A program made the position numbers and the translations under genes. Below the pieces are notes generated by a model. That model saw only the letters and a program-made list of their open reading frames with translations. It was not told the origin of the DNA and searched no databases. 64,000 nucleotides of DNA. It comes from Rhizophagus clarus (taxonomy: Eukaryota > Glomeromycota > Glomeromycetes > Glomerales > Glomeraceae). Positions 13,246 to 26,885 of the stretch are shown piece by piece. Positions within the stretch are counted from its first letter, which is position 1, and each line of letters begins with the position of its first letter. The DNA lies in assembly GCA_015698045.1 (NCBI GenBank), contig BLAL01000246.1, forward strand, positions 1,842,463-1,906,462, in the 5' to 3' direction.

Positions 13246-15974
13246 TTGTTATTCTATATTACGATAATATTGCTGTATTGATAGTTCATTCAATAAATAA
13301 ATAAATTATGAGATAAAGGTTCCGGACCGTTGAGAAAAGAGGGAAGAGAAAGAAAAAAGGGATAAGGTAATTTTTTTTAGGAAAAAAAAAATATACAATA
13401 TTATTAATTATATGTATGTGTCGTTTTATTGTTGTGTAATTTTTTATGTATTAGATATGATTAGTTGTAATTTCTAATAAAAAAAATGTATCGGTTTTAC
13501 ACGGAAAAATAGATGAAATATTAATATAAATAAATAAATAAAAAAATTAAAAAATAAAAAAATAAAAAATAAAAAAAAAAAAAGAAAGTATTTTATAAAA
13601 GATTCGGCTGTTTTTTGGAGGAAAAAAAAAATAAATATACAACCACACGAATTCGTATCGTATGTAATGTACTATATATATGAAGTGTATGTTTATAATA
13701 ATTATATATATTTTCGTTTCCCTCTTCTTTAAAATAAAATAAAATAATTTTTTTTTGCTTCGTTTTTGAGGTAATTAAGGTAATTGAGGTAATTGAGGTG
13801 GAAGAAGAGGTTGTATTTTTTACAGTTGAGTAACCGGCATTGAAAACCAATGTTATATGCATAAAAAAAATTCGATCTACAGAATCAACATTTCAAATTT
13901 AGGAATGTAATATAAATTAGTAATAAATTAACTGTGTATCCACGTCGGATGTATGGTTCTTGATATAGGCGGTTACCGATTGATCATCTGTAGACATGGA
14001 GTATACCATTGATTGACAAGTAAGTTTGACAAAAGCACGGGACTAAATTTAACTAAAACTTTCCATATTAGAAATGTGTTGTTTTTGCATGATGTATGAA
14101 AATGTCCACGAATACATTACGGAGTATTGTAAAATAAATAATATATATATATATATGATATGCAATGCAGTCGTTATGTTACGTTCCCCGTTACATAAAA
14201 AGTTTATTTATTCTTTTCATGATAGATAATGGTGATAATTGATAATGATTTTTTTTTTTTCCTGTTTATTATTTACATTCAAAAGTTTTTCCATTATTCA
14301 TTTTTTAGTAGGTGTTACCTTATTTTTTAATATTTTTCACATAAAATTTTTAAAAGAATGGCCGATTGTTTTTAATAAAAATTAAATTTATATTAAATGA
14401 ATAAAAAAACATTTTTTTTTTGTTATTTTGTTTTACCATTATTTATTATATCTTTGGCGTAAACTTTAACACACTTTGTATTGATATGGGTTCATTATGA
14501 AAATTATGAAACAAAAATCTAGTGTGATCTAGAAAATAAAATTTTTCTGGTTTACTGCGTTTTTTTTCTTAAAAACTTTTTTTTTTTTTTTTTTGATGAA
14601 ACTCTATCAAAAACTTTACTTACACAAGATTAGATTGATTTACTGGACGATTACTGGGGGATTTTCCTTCATTAACATATGAATTACCGATCTTTCCTTT
14701 AATTTCTATATTTTTTTCATCTATGAACAAACAATTATGATATTTATACGATAATTGTCTTCTTTATAATATATATATATATCATATACAGATTTTGATC
14801 GGATCGACACTACATACATCAAACTTGCTCTTCTGACCTTTTATAACTTACTTATAACTTAGATAAGAAAATATTATATTGGAGTTTATAAATTCATTTA
14901 GAAAAGTAAAATGAAGTATATCAATAGTTTAAAAATTGATATACTTGATGGCGAAATTTAGTTGATGGTGTAACTGAAATATTAGATGAAATATTTCGAA
15001 TTCATAATGGAATATAATAAATATCCAATAAACCAGTGGTATTTATGTTGAATGGCAAAAATAAAAACCCGTATTATGATGTTACCCCCAGAGACATGGG
15101 ATATATTTCACATTCCAGGTAAACTTCCTATGAAACTCATGTGATTTACAGGGGATTTACCTTTCCGATACTCGTTTCATTTTCCCCGATACTCACTTTT
15201 CCGACACATATTTTGAATTTATGGGATCATGTAACAGGATTCTGAAATAATATCCTCCCTCATTTTTGGAACAGGTTTTTTGTATAAGACCCGAGGGTAC
15301 TATATGCAGTGCTTAATTTGTTGTTACTTTTTATTTTACTTTATAATCCATTAATACTTAAATAATCTTAATTCTTTTTTATCTATATAAAATAATGTAA
15401 ATTAAAATTTTAAATTAAAAATTATAATTTTTACTTTTATTATAATATTTTTTATTATTTATATGTACAAAATTTTAAAGAGAATTTAATTATTAAAAAT
15501 TGGGATTAAATTATATACAATAATATATAATAGCACAAAATCTGAAAATATTGATGGCAGATTAAAATAATAATTTTATGTGAAAACTAAAACTATTAGT
15601 ATAAAATTATACCATTTAACTAACTTTTGAATAATTTTCCTATAAGCCTAAAAGTAAAAATCCATTATTTAAATAAGAACAATTTTTTTCTTTAAATTTA
15701 TAAGTAAATCATTTTGGATTTTCAATAAAAAGCAAGCCAAATATTATAATTTTATACTAATAAACTTATTATATTTTAATAATTATTGATTTACTATAAT
15801 ATTAAATTTTATATTATTATATTATTAATCTCAATTTTTAATATTGGATTTTTACTTTATATATAAAATATGAATTAAAATAATAATTAGAGGCATATTG
15901 AAAAGTAAAAATCTGCTAATTTATTAAAAAATAAAAAAAATCAAATTCTGCAATTAGATATTATTAGTAGTTTT
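13246..15974. other. Kinesin upstream region and AT-rich intergenic DNA
   Basis: Just upstream of the kinesin start is a purine-rich stretch (GAGAAAGAAAAAAGG near 13345) and many A or T runs. No open frame with coding character is present; the 89-codon frame at 13593-13862 is low complexity. A slightly GC-richer patch at 15030-15300 includes two near-repeats of CCGATACTC(G/A) and may be element debris. Confidence 0.5.
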
Positions 15975-15982
15975 AATTAAAT

Positions 15983-16564
15983 GCTGATACGCCTAAAATT
16001 GGCACTGCATTACTAATAAAATTTGGGGTTAATAGTGATAATAAAAAAAAGTATTTTTTGTATCTTGCACACGAGACAAGTTTTACCTATTTTACAAACA
16101 AAAATATCACAAATATAATATTTTCTTTCATTTTATAACAAGTTATATTTGCCAAAAAATTTCATAATTATATTTCTGTAACTGGTTTTCTTCAACTTTC
16201 ACTTATTTTTAATAATAAAAATATTTCAAAAAAGTCTTTAAAAACAACTTTAAAAGCTAAAAATTATAGGTTTTGAATGTAAATAATACAATATAGTAAA
16301 ATAAAATATTGAAATTTCATATATTTTAAGGTGTAAATCTGATACGCATACATAGTAAACTTGTTATTTTACATATAAATTTATAACTTTTTTTTGCAAA
16401 TTCATTTTTTTCAAGTATTTTTTCAGTATATCATATGACTTTTATTTAAAACTAATATGACATTTATGAGATATCCTTTTTTGAGGTTTGTGTTCTAACA
16501 TAAAATTGGCAAATTTAATCCCAAATTTTATTAATAATACAGTGCCAATTTTAGGCAGACTGGC
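15983..16564. mobile_element. Non-autonomous inverted-repeat element (MITE) with 8-bp direct repeat
   Basis: A 41-bp terminal-proximal inverted repeat begins at 15991 (GCCTAAAATTGGCACTG...) and is matched in reverse complement at 16516-16556 with 38 of 41 identities. The octamer AATTAAAT occurs at 15975-15982 and again at 16565-16572, as expected for an 8-bp target duplication, though its AT-rich composition makes chance possible. The 582-bp interior has no open frame. An 8-bp duplication would point to the hAT superfamily. Confidence 0.7.
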
Positions 16565-16572
16565 AATTAAAT

Positions 16573-19500
16573 TATTTTGTATATTTATATAAATTACTAA
16601 AAAAATAATTTAATAATTTTAAATTATTAATAATTTTTAATTTTTTATTAAAAAAAAATTATTTTAATAATAATAAATTAATAATATAAATTATTTTATA
16701 TATTACTACAAAAAAAAAAAACCATATTAGTAATATTTAATATTACAATTATCATATATATTATATATTTTTCAAGATACTGTATTATTTTTTTTATTTT
16801 ATATTATTAGTAGTAATTTATTATTTTTAAATTGATTAAAACTAGTAAAATAAAATATAAAAAAAGAAATTTGAAAATCTGTGAAAACAGTAAATTTTAT
16901 TGTATTTTTAGATGCAGAAAATGTAATTATAATATAAAAACTTTAATTTTGATATAGAAATACAATTTTTTGTTGAGTTTACTTATAAAAAAGAATACTT
17001 ATATTACACAAATTTTCAGAAAATTTATTTATAAATAAATTTGTTAAAAAGTTATATTTTTTGTATTAAAATTAATGTTTTTACAATATAATTGCACTTT
17101 TTGTATTCAAAAATACAATAAAATGCAAGTTTTTAAATTTTTTATTTTATTTTATTTTATTTTACTAGTTTTAACTAATTAGAAAATAGCAAACATACCA
17201 AATAGTTTCTTAAAAATTTTTTGATTTGTAATATTTACAATATAAAAAATAATATAGTATCAGTTAAAACTTTTTCTGATTATTTTTAAGAATGCCAAGC
17301 AATTTTAGAGGAATTTCTTTTATTTAGAATATAGTATTCATGAAAATACATACTGTAATATTGAATACCAGTAGTATGATTTAGTAAAGTTGATTATAAA
17401 AACTTTCATATATAATTATACATATATATGCTGATTAATATTATTATATAATATAAAGTAAAAAATTATAATGAATTTTTAACTTATTAAATTATAATAT
17501 TAATGATATAAATATATTTATATACTAAACTTATTGCTGTAAACTTATAAAATTTGATTCACATATACCACCCGTTTAGTAATAGAATTTGTAAATTAAG
17601 AGCTTATTTATTTTTCAATAATTTAGCTATTCCTTATTAAGCTCCTTTTCCCCGCAAGTAATGATATTCAACCGAGATAAATACCTAAAAATGGCATGAA
17701 TGAAAAAGTACTAAAAATTTGCACCATTTATTTAAGCGTTATTCAATACCGGATTTTAATAATATACTAACCCCATTTAAATATATTAATATACTGTAAT
17801 AAATGTTGCTGCAAAATTTTCCCGTTATCCGGTTTTGGTAATAATTTTTTTGTTGACGTAAAAACCATTATCACCTGTTTCCCAATTTAAATGAAGCCAT
17901 ATAAGTTGAAAATCCTCCATTTTCTGTATATCCCCTACGGCTTATGAGATTATTTGCTTCAGTTACGCAGCTGAAAGATTGGTTGCTCAACTTTCCTCTT
18001 ACTACTCTGGTTCCTCTCTCCTTCTATAGTGTCGGTCAAATTTTTTGTTCTTCTAGCAAATATGATTCAAATAATTTCTTGTTCCCGTTTTATGTTCTTT
18101 CTCCATTAGCACATGTTCCTTTCATTTCTTTTCGTCTCCTTTCTTTATCCCGTGCTTTTTGCGCATACTATCTCCTTTTCTGCAGCTTTTCCGACGATCT
18201 TCAGATGGTTACAATGTTTATTAATCCGAATCATTTTTGGTCGTATTAATTCTCAGATTATTCTGCAGAGGTCCAACAGTTCGGAGTATTAGCAAAACTG
18301 TTTTTTTTACACTATAGATATTATAGGTCAAAGATGTTTCGTTAGCGTCGATATAGTAATATCATGTGAGGAATTGGCATATGATCAGGCTTTGTTCACT
18401 CATAATTGTCAATTTCTTTGGGTCTTTCTTGTTTTTCTTTCCTTTTTTTTTGCAGGAAACAAGTTGTATACTTATTGGTAAGTCTTCTGGAAGTTTTTGT
18501 TTGAAGTTAACTTATAATATTACTACCAATGTTTTTTTTTCATATTTTATTTTAGAAACCGGCTTTAAAGACAACTTGAAAGCGAGATTTTGACACATCG
18601 CATTTCGAAACATGAAAGGAAATAAATTGAAATCACATGTAAAATATACATATGGTCAGATCTGCGATCTTTTTTTAATTGTATGACGTTTATAAGTAAA
18701 ATCGATCCTCTAAGGTTTTTTAAAGTTAAAAATACGTCACTTCTAAAATAAATAATGTTAGTATGTTATCCTATTATTTTTCTTTTTCTAACAAGCATTA
18801 CTAATCTATTTTTCATTTCAAAATAATGGATAACAAATCTAATAATAATCACAATAATGGTGACATTTCTGTTTATTCTAATTCTTAGGAAATGGACTTC
18901 AAAGAGGAAGGTGAAAGAACCTGTAACCTTATATCTTTTGGAACATAATTTTGGAGAAAAATGTTCTTTTGATTTTTTTTGTAAAATAGCTTTGTAGACG
19001 TAGTTGTTTTATTCGTTGGAGTCGAATCATATCCAGATTAACACTGAAAGTACGTTCTCGTGATTTGTTAGGAATTCTAATTTAGAACAGTTATCTAAAT
19101 TAGTTAGATTGCTATTATTAGAACAATCGAGTCTGGACAAAGATGAAGACTTAGTTTCATATTGGATCAATATGATCACTAACGTCTAAATCAGTTAATT
19201 CGGTTAATTGACTACGAGAACAATCTATTTATATAAGTAAACGAAATCTATTATTAATAACTTTCGTACCAATGTATCATCAACAGTAAATGAATGTTTT
19301 CAGGTTTTATGAATGTTTAAAATAGATATACCAACTAATATAGAGCCAAATTTTTACTAAAACAAGCGAGAAAATCGAAACTTGTGCAGGCTGCAACTCC
19401 TTCTATAACCATCCATTTAGTTGAAATGATCACAAAAAAATATTACGATGACCTTTAAAAAATAGGAATTATGAAGTTTAAAGAGTTCCATTTGCAGTTG

Positions 19501-20668
19501 TATCCTCTGAAATCTGAACAAAAAAAAATTTGTAAGTTAATACTATGAAAATTACTAACTTTATAAATCATAAAATTAAAATCCTAGTAATTTCAGACCT
19601 GCTAACTAAATTAATATAAAGAAAATTGATTCACTTTAACTAAAGTATTTAAACTACATACTAAATTATAAGTCTTGTTAACTTGCCCTGGTTAAATCCC
19701 CCCTCCCCCTCTTGTAAAAAATTTTACGAATTTAATATTTTATATTGATATGGCAACATCCGTCTTAATCTGATTCAGACCGAAAAAAAATCATTTTTAA
19801 CTCGCATCAACATAAAGTCAAAAGTACACGAAATATTTTTATTTACAGTATCATCTTCACACTTCACAAATATCACAAGATATTATAAAGACATTATATA
19901 GCAGTTCTAATATTATACAGTATATCTTCCCTCTCGGCATAACGCCGTAATGCGGGCCAAAAATCACGTGACTGAAATTTTTCATAAACAAAAGTTTTCT
20001 CTCCTATTTCTCTAGAAATAGTTAAATAAAATGTTGTACTTGAACCTATAGCTGATATCTTGGAGTCAGGTCACAGTCAATTTGATGATATACTTTTCCT
20101 AACATTACTTGACAAATACTTTCACTGATTGCTCATAAAGTAGACTAGCTGAAACGCTTTTCTGCTTTATGTAATAAATGATAATGACCTTTTAGTTTCA
20201 ACTGGCTTATCAGATAGCCAACCTTTTCAATGTACCTTTGATACTAACAAAAAATATTTTTTTTTCTCACTTGCAAACATATATTTGAACTTATAAAATC
20301 ATATAAGCAAAAAAAACAAAAACTTTCTAAAGCAAAATATTTCAGAACCATAAAATCCTAATTTGATACTAATATATAATATATAAGAATCATATTGAAC
20401 TAAAAATTCTAAAGTAGAAGTTTTATATTATAACCAATACTAATCATATTGACTGACAATAATGCCAAAAATCATTAACTGTATCTAAGATAATTCAGAA
20501 AAAAAAAAAAGAAAAAGTATAATACAGTTAGTTATATGATTATAAATAATAATCATGTACATGATATAATAATAATCAAATTGAACAAGTGAAAACTATC
20601 ATGATATTATATAAAATTTTAGTAACTTAGTTCTATAAAAAGATTTTAAGTTATCTAATAGAGTAGGG
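16573..20668. other. AT-rich gene-poor stretch
   Basis: No gene with recognisable domains was found. At 17890-18600 base composition is more even and the plus strand has a 101-codon open frame (17944-18249) and an AG/GTAAG pair near 18455-18480, but no homology was evident to me. Around 19085-19190 a 38-codon open plus-strand stretch (reading SNLEQLSKLVRLLLLEQSSL) looks like a decayed coding fragment ending in TAA. Confidence 0.4.
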
Positions 20669-20965
20669 TAGGATCCTGGATATTACTAAAATAACTCACA
20701 TTTTTTTTTTACCCATTTTTCTCAAAATTAAGCCAATTTGTTCTTTTAGTTTTTTAAGGATATCTCGCCATCTATTCAACCAATTGTGATAAACTTTTTT
20801 TATTTTGTAGATCTTATTGAGAACTACATTTTAAAAAAAGTTCATCTAATTTGAATTACTGGTTGATAAGAAAATTGCAAAAAATATGTTTTTTAGCTTT
20901 TAAATTTCACATCAATTTACTCTTTTTCATGATTATGAGTTGTATCAGTAATATCCAGGATCCTA
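20669..20965. mobile_element. MITE family 1, copy A, intact 18-bp inverted termini
   Basis: TAGGATCCTGGATATTAC (20669-20686) is matched exactly in reverse complement at 20948-20965. The interior is non-coding. A second copy with about 250 bp of matching interior lies at 43070-43313, showing that this is a dispersed repeat family. The sequence TAGAGT occurs close to both ends and may be a target-site remnant. Confidence 0.8.
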
Positions 20966-21088
20966 GTAGAGTCAAGTATCTTTTAAAACATAATACAAAT
21001 ATCAATCAATATGATTAAGTTGATACTCTTATTTTTAGCCTTTATGAATTATATATTATGAACTTAATAATATAAATTAGGTGATACT

Positions 21089-21811
21089 AGGACACCGGAA
21101 ACTCTATATAGAGGTTGCCGTTAAAATGGGTAAATTTATTATATAAAATCCAAAATTGTTACTTGTTAAGTCGGGTAATGTTATTATAAAAAAATTTTAG
21201 GTTAATTCTTAAATCGGGTAAAAATAAAATTGTTGTTTTATAAAATGGGTAAAAATCCTATTATCACTTTTGAGGTTATTACTATAATGGGTAACGAACA
21301 TATGCAATTTTATAGGGATAATATATATACCTTTTGTAAAAATCACGATAAATCAGTTTTCTTTTTCTATTTTTTTTTCTTTTCAAAAGATGCAAGCTGA
21401 AAGTCTCAAAGTCCTATAAATTATCCTCCAAAACAAGTGATTTATCACTTTGATAATAATAATCTGGAATATAATTTGCACTAATTCAACAGTTGTTAAT
21501 CTAATTGGTCATTTATGTTTAATAGGAAATTCTTGGGAAATTTTTGATTTCTTTTCACAAAAACATATAATTAATATTTTAGTATCAATTCTTAATTAAT
21601 AAATTGTATAATATTCTGCATTTTATTAATAAACTACTTATATAAGAACATAATAGGTTATTTTTATTTTGGGTAAAATACATTAGGAAATATTTAAGGT
21701 TATTTCTAAGTTGGGTAATGTTACTAGTAAATTTTTGATTTAAACTGGGTAAAGTTAATAGTAAATTTTCTAAAATTTAGACCAACTTTTATATAGAGTT
21801 TCTGGGATCCT
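21089..21811. mobile_element. MITE with 8-bp target duplication GTGATACT
   Basis: The octamer GTGATACT flanks the element exactly (21081-21088 and 21812-21819). The ends are imperfect inverted repeats of about 29 bp: AGGACACCGGAAACTCTATA on the left, AGGATCCCAGAAACTCTATA read inward from the right. At least eight GGGTAA motifs in one orientation lie in the left 220 bp and right 150 bp, resembling subterminal transposase-binding motifs. There is no coding capacity in the 723 bp. The duplication length fits hAT. Confidence 0.85.
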
Positions 21812-22322
21812 GTGATACTATTGTATACTGGTTCTTTAAAAATTGGCATATTAAAGATCAAAAGTCTATAAACAATTCCAGGTATTTCTAAATATAAGTG
21901 AAAGTTATATTAGTAGATGATTAGACTGGTTTTAAACTGGAAATCTTGAAAGTAATTATTTTGTAATCTTCTCTTTATTTAATAAATAAATTTACTTATA
22001 TTCTACATTTAATATAATTATATTTATCAAATCATATGTTGATTAACCCATTTTTATCTATAATACTAGCGTAATTAATTTGACAGGTTAATTTAATTAT
22101 GGCATATCAGTTATCGGTATTTTAAAATTTGAAACTTAATTATTATAGCATATTACGTCAGGTATAATAGCGTAATTAAATTAATTACGCTGAAAAGTAT
22201 AGATAGAATAATTTAAAAGCATGTTAATATTAATAAAAAAACTATTACAATTAAAACTACTAATTTATTGATATAAAAAAAAATATATATTGTTTTATAA
22301 AGTAAAATAAAGTTTTATATTA

Positions 22323-22926
22323 AGGGTAGAGTATATGCTGATTATTTTTTAATGTCAAATTTTTTATCAGATTTCACAAATTTATTTGATGATGTGATAT
22401 AAGACTAAAGAATAATAAAAAATTTTTTACACTATTATTAACTAACATAAAAAAACCTTCTATTTTTTATTTTTAATAATAAAAATACATGTTTTCTAGT
22501 TATTTTATGTTTTAAATAATAAAAAACATGACACAAAAAATTTTGAAGAAATTGAAATTTTTCATATGAAGGAAACTTTCTTAAGAAAAAGTTTCACATG
22601 GATGATAAACTGCTGAGAAAAAACTTTATTTATATAAATACAAACACTATTTTTTTTGTTTTTACTGATACAAGTTGTAGAAATTAACAGTTTTTTGGCT
22701 AGCATTAACATTATAATCTTGGCTGAATTATTTTTAATAAGATAAAAAACAATAAAATCTAAAAAATTTGTTTAAAGTATTTTATTAAAAAAGTCTAACG
22801 AAAAGGGATGAACAAATTTTGGAAAATTATTTGGGTGCCGGTAAATCAGATTATCATGAAGTCATAATACAAAAAAAAATTTGCAGCATGATCATATAGA
22901 AAATGATCATCATTACACTCTACCCT
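22323..22926. mobile_element. Short inverted-repeat element with TA target site
   Basis: Both ends read AGGGTAGAGT inward and are flanked by TA (22321-22322 and 22927-22928). Beyond the first ten bases the two arms diverge (both continue with ATGATGATnATT-like sequence). The 604-bp interior is non-coding. A TA duplication is typical of Tc1/mariner-type or related insertion. Confidence 0.6.
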
Positions 22927-23340
22927 TAATATTTACTAGTATTTTATCTAAACTATATAAGCTATTTATATTAGCATAATATTCCAATATTAATTTTAAT
23001 CTGATTTATTTATTCAATATCAATATTCTGAATAGAATAAAATAATCATCAGTAAAAAAATCAAAAATAAATTAACAATATTGGCTTTAGTAAAATTTAT
23101 TAAAAATTTATGTTCCCTGATAATAAGATCTTAAGCAAAAAAAAATAGATATTAAGCTTTGCAATTTCCAAATCACTTTTTTGTAAATATCTGAAAAATA
23201 TATTTTATTCATACCTTAATTGCAAAATGTTTAGTTTGTACTTAACTGTGATAGGTTTATGCTTGGAGAAAATAGCAGAAGTTGGAATAATGAAAAATCT
23301 TACATCAGAGAAATGCCTTAATTACACCAGATTTAATTTA

Positions 23341-23467
23341 CCATATTTGACCGATATTAAGCACCCTTTTTTTGAATGTAATGCCGGCCAAGGACATCAT
23401 AATGCTGGTCAAATGGTCAAATTTGACATAATGCAGGCCAGTGGTGCTTAATTTCAGTAAAATATGG
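23341..23467. mobile_element. 127-bp miniature element with TA flanks
   Basis: Left end CCATATTTGACCGATATTAA and right end, read inward, CCATATTTTACTGAAATTAA agree at 22 of 25 terminal positions counting the following GCACC. TA dinucleotides lie at 23339-23340 and 23468-23469. The interior holds three AATGC(C/T)GG(C/T)C-like motifs. The element ends about 320 bp upstream of the Crinkler gene start. The small open frames across it are incidental. Confidence 0.6.
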
Positions 23468-23788
23468 TAGTTATCATTAATTATATTGGCTACTAATTGT
23501 TGTTGTACAACGGGAGTTAAATAAATACCTCGTGAATGCGATAAAATCGTATGAATCACTCTTTTTCGCTTGCCGACAAGTTAATTTTATAACCTTTTTT
23601 TTTTATTATGCTTATGCTTATATCATTTATATCATTATATCATATTTTAGTGTCACAAATTAAGAGTTATAAACGATGTATTCAGAACAGTGTATACATA
23701 TCCTAAACTCTCTTAAATTTTTCAAACTCTCTTGAAACCTTTTCTTCTAAACTATTCTCAATTTATCATTCGCAGAATTGTCCCCAAA

Positions 23789-26700
23789 ATGTCGTTTTCG
23801 TTTAATTGTTTACTTCTAGGCGAAACTTCCTTTGAAAAAATCTTCCGGGTTACCGTTCCCGAATATATTATCTCTGATGATACTAAAGTCTTCATTCGTG
23901 ATGCCCAAGTTGGACAATTTAAAAATTATATCTTGTCTAAGAAAAAATATAAATTTAGTATTGATGATCCTGATGTTATGAACCTTTGGAAAGTTGAAAT
24001 CAATATTGATGATGAAAACAAGTTTAAAGATGTTTTTACTGTAGAGGATATTAAACGAAGACATAAAGAACTTAAAGCCAAGTTTATGAATCCAGCGGAT
24101 AAGCTTATAAATGATTATTTTTCTGGTGGACCTCTAAATAAACACGTTCATATCATCATTGCAGTCCCCACCTCCACTGGTAAGTGTCTCCCAACGTTTT
24201 ACCTCTCGAAATTTGCAGTAACAAAAATATCGAGTTTGGTCTGATCTCTTTTTTTTTCGCGTTAAAGCAGGTCCTTCGCAAGGCGTTCTACAAGGTACTG
24301 TATTTCTCGTTAAATAACTTCGAGTATCTATTTGTTTGGAACGATGTCAAAAACTTTCTAACAAAACTTTATTTATCAAAAGTAATTAAAAGCAAAAGCA
24401 AAGAGGAAGTATTGAGTGACGCGGAGTCTCACTGGACAGGATTGAAGGACAAACTGATCGAAACAATCGAATTGGAAGAATTTAGAGTCTCAAACCACAA
24501 ATATGAAAATAGTATTAATGCATCTGGAATTCCTGTGATTAATGGAAGACCTTCGTTCATTTTGCATTCATTGCCAGGCTCCGACAATGAGGAAGGTTAC
24601 CTCCATAAAGAAACGCTCGCTGAGCTATTAAACAATGTTATGAAAAGTCCTTGGCTCTTCTTGTTGGGCACTTCCGGGTAAGAATAGGAATTATTGAAAG
24701 CCAAGACAAAATACGGGCAAAGGCGAATGAATGACTTTTCTTTTTTTTCTTGTTCTAGATCTGGAAAAACCCGTTCTTTATATGAGCTACTTTGTAAAAC
24801 TTTTGGAATTTACCTTTCATTGAGTGCCGGAAATGTTTCCAGAAACTTGGGATCTCAAGACATAGACGTTTCTATTTCCGAATTGGTCCAATACCTAACT
24901 AATGACCCTGAAAAAAACACTATCATAGCACTTAGATTCACTCGTGCCATTCTTCTTGGCCGATTATTCATTTTAAGCAAACTCTTAGAGTCTAATCAAG
25001 GTTGCAATCGCAATTTTACACCAAAGCAATGGCTTCTAATGCAACTTTTGCCAAGACAAATTAGTGGAGAAGACTTCTGGGTTCCCATTTCACGTGTTTT
25101 TCGTGGATTATCTCAGGAGGATCAGGATGAACTGATCAGTAAATTTATCAAGGAATTTCAAACCGAGCAAGAGAAGTTACCAATCGCGATTGATGAATCC
25201 CAATTGGCCATCACGAAGCACGAAGCACGTTTTTCCAGAACACTTATTAACGGTCCATTACGACCATTCTTTGCTATCCTACTTCGGACAGTACTAAACC
25301 TCAGTGCGGGGAGGTTATGCCTTATACTGTCAGGAACAGGAATGAGTTTTGATGATATCAAGAATCGTACTGACTCTGCTATCGCTAAATCTGGTGGTGC
25401 CACATTTAAGAATTTTTTCAGTATACATGATGGATTTGATGAATATGAAGAGATGAAAGAGTTTATTCTACGTTTCTTACCACTAAATGACGAACTGATA
25501 AGAGCCACATTCAATATATTTCGGGGTCGTCGACAATTTTTAGTACAGTTTATGGAATCTGCTCTATTAGACATCTTCAAAGTCCCATAGTGATATGAAT
25601 CAAGTTGTGAAGAGTTGGCAAGATAGAGCGAAAAGTTTCATAATTGAATCTTTTATGAGATCATGTTTTCCTTGTTTACATGAGAAGAAAGAAGCATGGA
25701 ACAAAGTGAAGGATATCGTGATTCTTAGTATGTTTTCTCATCATACAAAGTTAGTGAGAGGAAGCGGAGTTTTAGAAATGGTTCAGTATGGGTTTGCCCA
25801 ACTTTGTAGTTTTAAACATCTGGCAGATCTAAATACACTTCAAAAAGATGTCATTACAGCACAAATAGCAGAGCCGATTCCCATCCTGGCGTTTAGAGAA
25901 TATATAAGAAAGCATTCTGAAGAATTTGAGACCTGGTTATATCGAAATCTATCTTCAGTTCATTATAATGCATCATGTGCAGGTTTTCTTTTTGAGCCCT
26001 GCTTGACCATTCCGCTTGTAGAATTATTTAATGCGAAAAGTTGTAAGGAACATAATCTTTTCACCAATATTAAGAATATTGATAAGCTGAATTTACTCAC
26101 TTATGAAGCAACTATTCGTAACTTTGATGACCGCAACTCGTCCATATTTAGTTCAAATGGTACTATGAAGGATGGATTCAATCTGCCTGCGTTTCTCAAT
26201 AATCCTACTACTGCTTTTTTTATGCCGGAAAATGAAGCTGGTCCAGATTTGGTGTGCATTATTGAGTTCCATACTCCAAACGGCATTGTCGAGGTTCCCC
26301 TTTTTCTTCAGTCAAAATTAGTGAAAGACTCACCTAATAGCACAGCTGGAAGTACAACAGATCCGAACCATTTCTATCATCATGGAGAAAAACGAACTGA
26401 GTTGAAAGAGAATCTAAGACGCGAAGTGCTTGATTGCTTAGTATCAAAGTATTGTAAGGCACATGAGCTCTCGTGGATCCGTTTTCTTGTAGTTTTTCCT
26501 GCTGAAGCTAAATCAGAAAGCGAATATATTATACATGATCGAACAAAAAGAACGGTAGCTTCTTATTATAATTACTCAATAGGTATCGAATCTCCATTGC
26601 TCAAGTTTCTTATTATTTGTCGATCTTAATCAATTCTTTGGTTTATTAATTTTTTTTTAGCCAATGAACTAATGATTGTAATCGATCCTTCTAATGCCGA

Positions 26701-26885
26701 ACTTTTCTTTTCAAGTTTTGGTCATAATGTGTTGAAAGAATTGAAACGTATAGCAGTCAATGATGAGCTGGAGTTTGAGGTAAGGTATCATAAAAGTTTA
26801 TTGATTAATTGTGGTCTTTCCTTTGTTAAGTGGTACTTGTTTCCTCTTTTAGCGAGAAACTAAAAAGATTAAAACTAGCAATTAA
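23789..26885 (+). CDS. Crinkler (CRN) protein: ubiquitin-like header, P-loop NTPase, PD-(D/E)xK-like nuclease; one frameshift
   Basis: Exons 23789-24179, 24271-24294 (a 24-nt microexon), 24383-24677, 24759 to about 25580, then about 25580-26582, 26661-26779 and 26853-26885 give roughly 900 residues. The header (about 1-130) has the Crinkler pattern: FSFNCLLLGE, a VGQFKNYIL helix, LWKVEI, and LNKHVHIIIAV before the variable part. Walker A is GTSGSGKT, split across an intron. Downstream, PDLVCIIEF followed by VPLFLQSKL resembles a PD-(D/E)xK nuclease core. CRN proteins of this layout act in nuclei; in mycorrhizal fungi they are candidate host-interaction proteins, but function here is inferred. 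Reading frame changes by one base between 25571 and 25590, without room for an intron, so this allele may be broken or the assembly wrong. The ATG at 23789 is the first in frame. Confidence 0.8.

Noticed and set aside
25500..25590. A short intron (GTCGTC to TATTAG) to rescue the Crinkler frame
   Set aside because: The donor is non-consensus, the intron would be about 45 nt, and it would remove a well-formed coding stretch (FRGRRQFLVQFMES).
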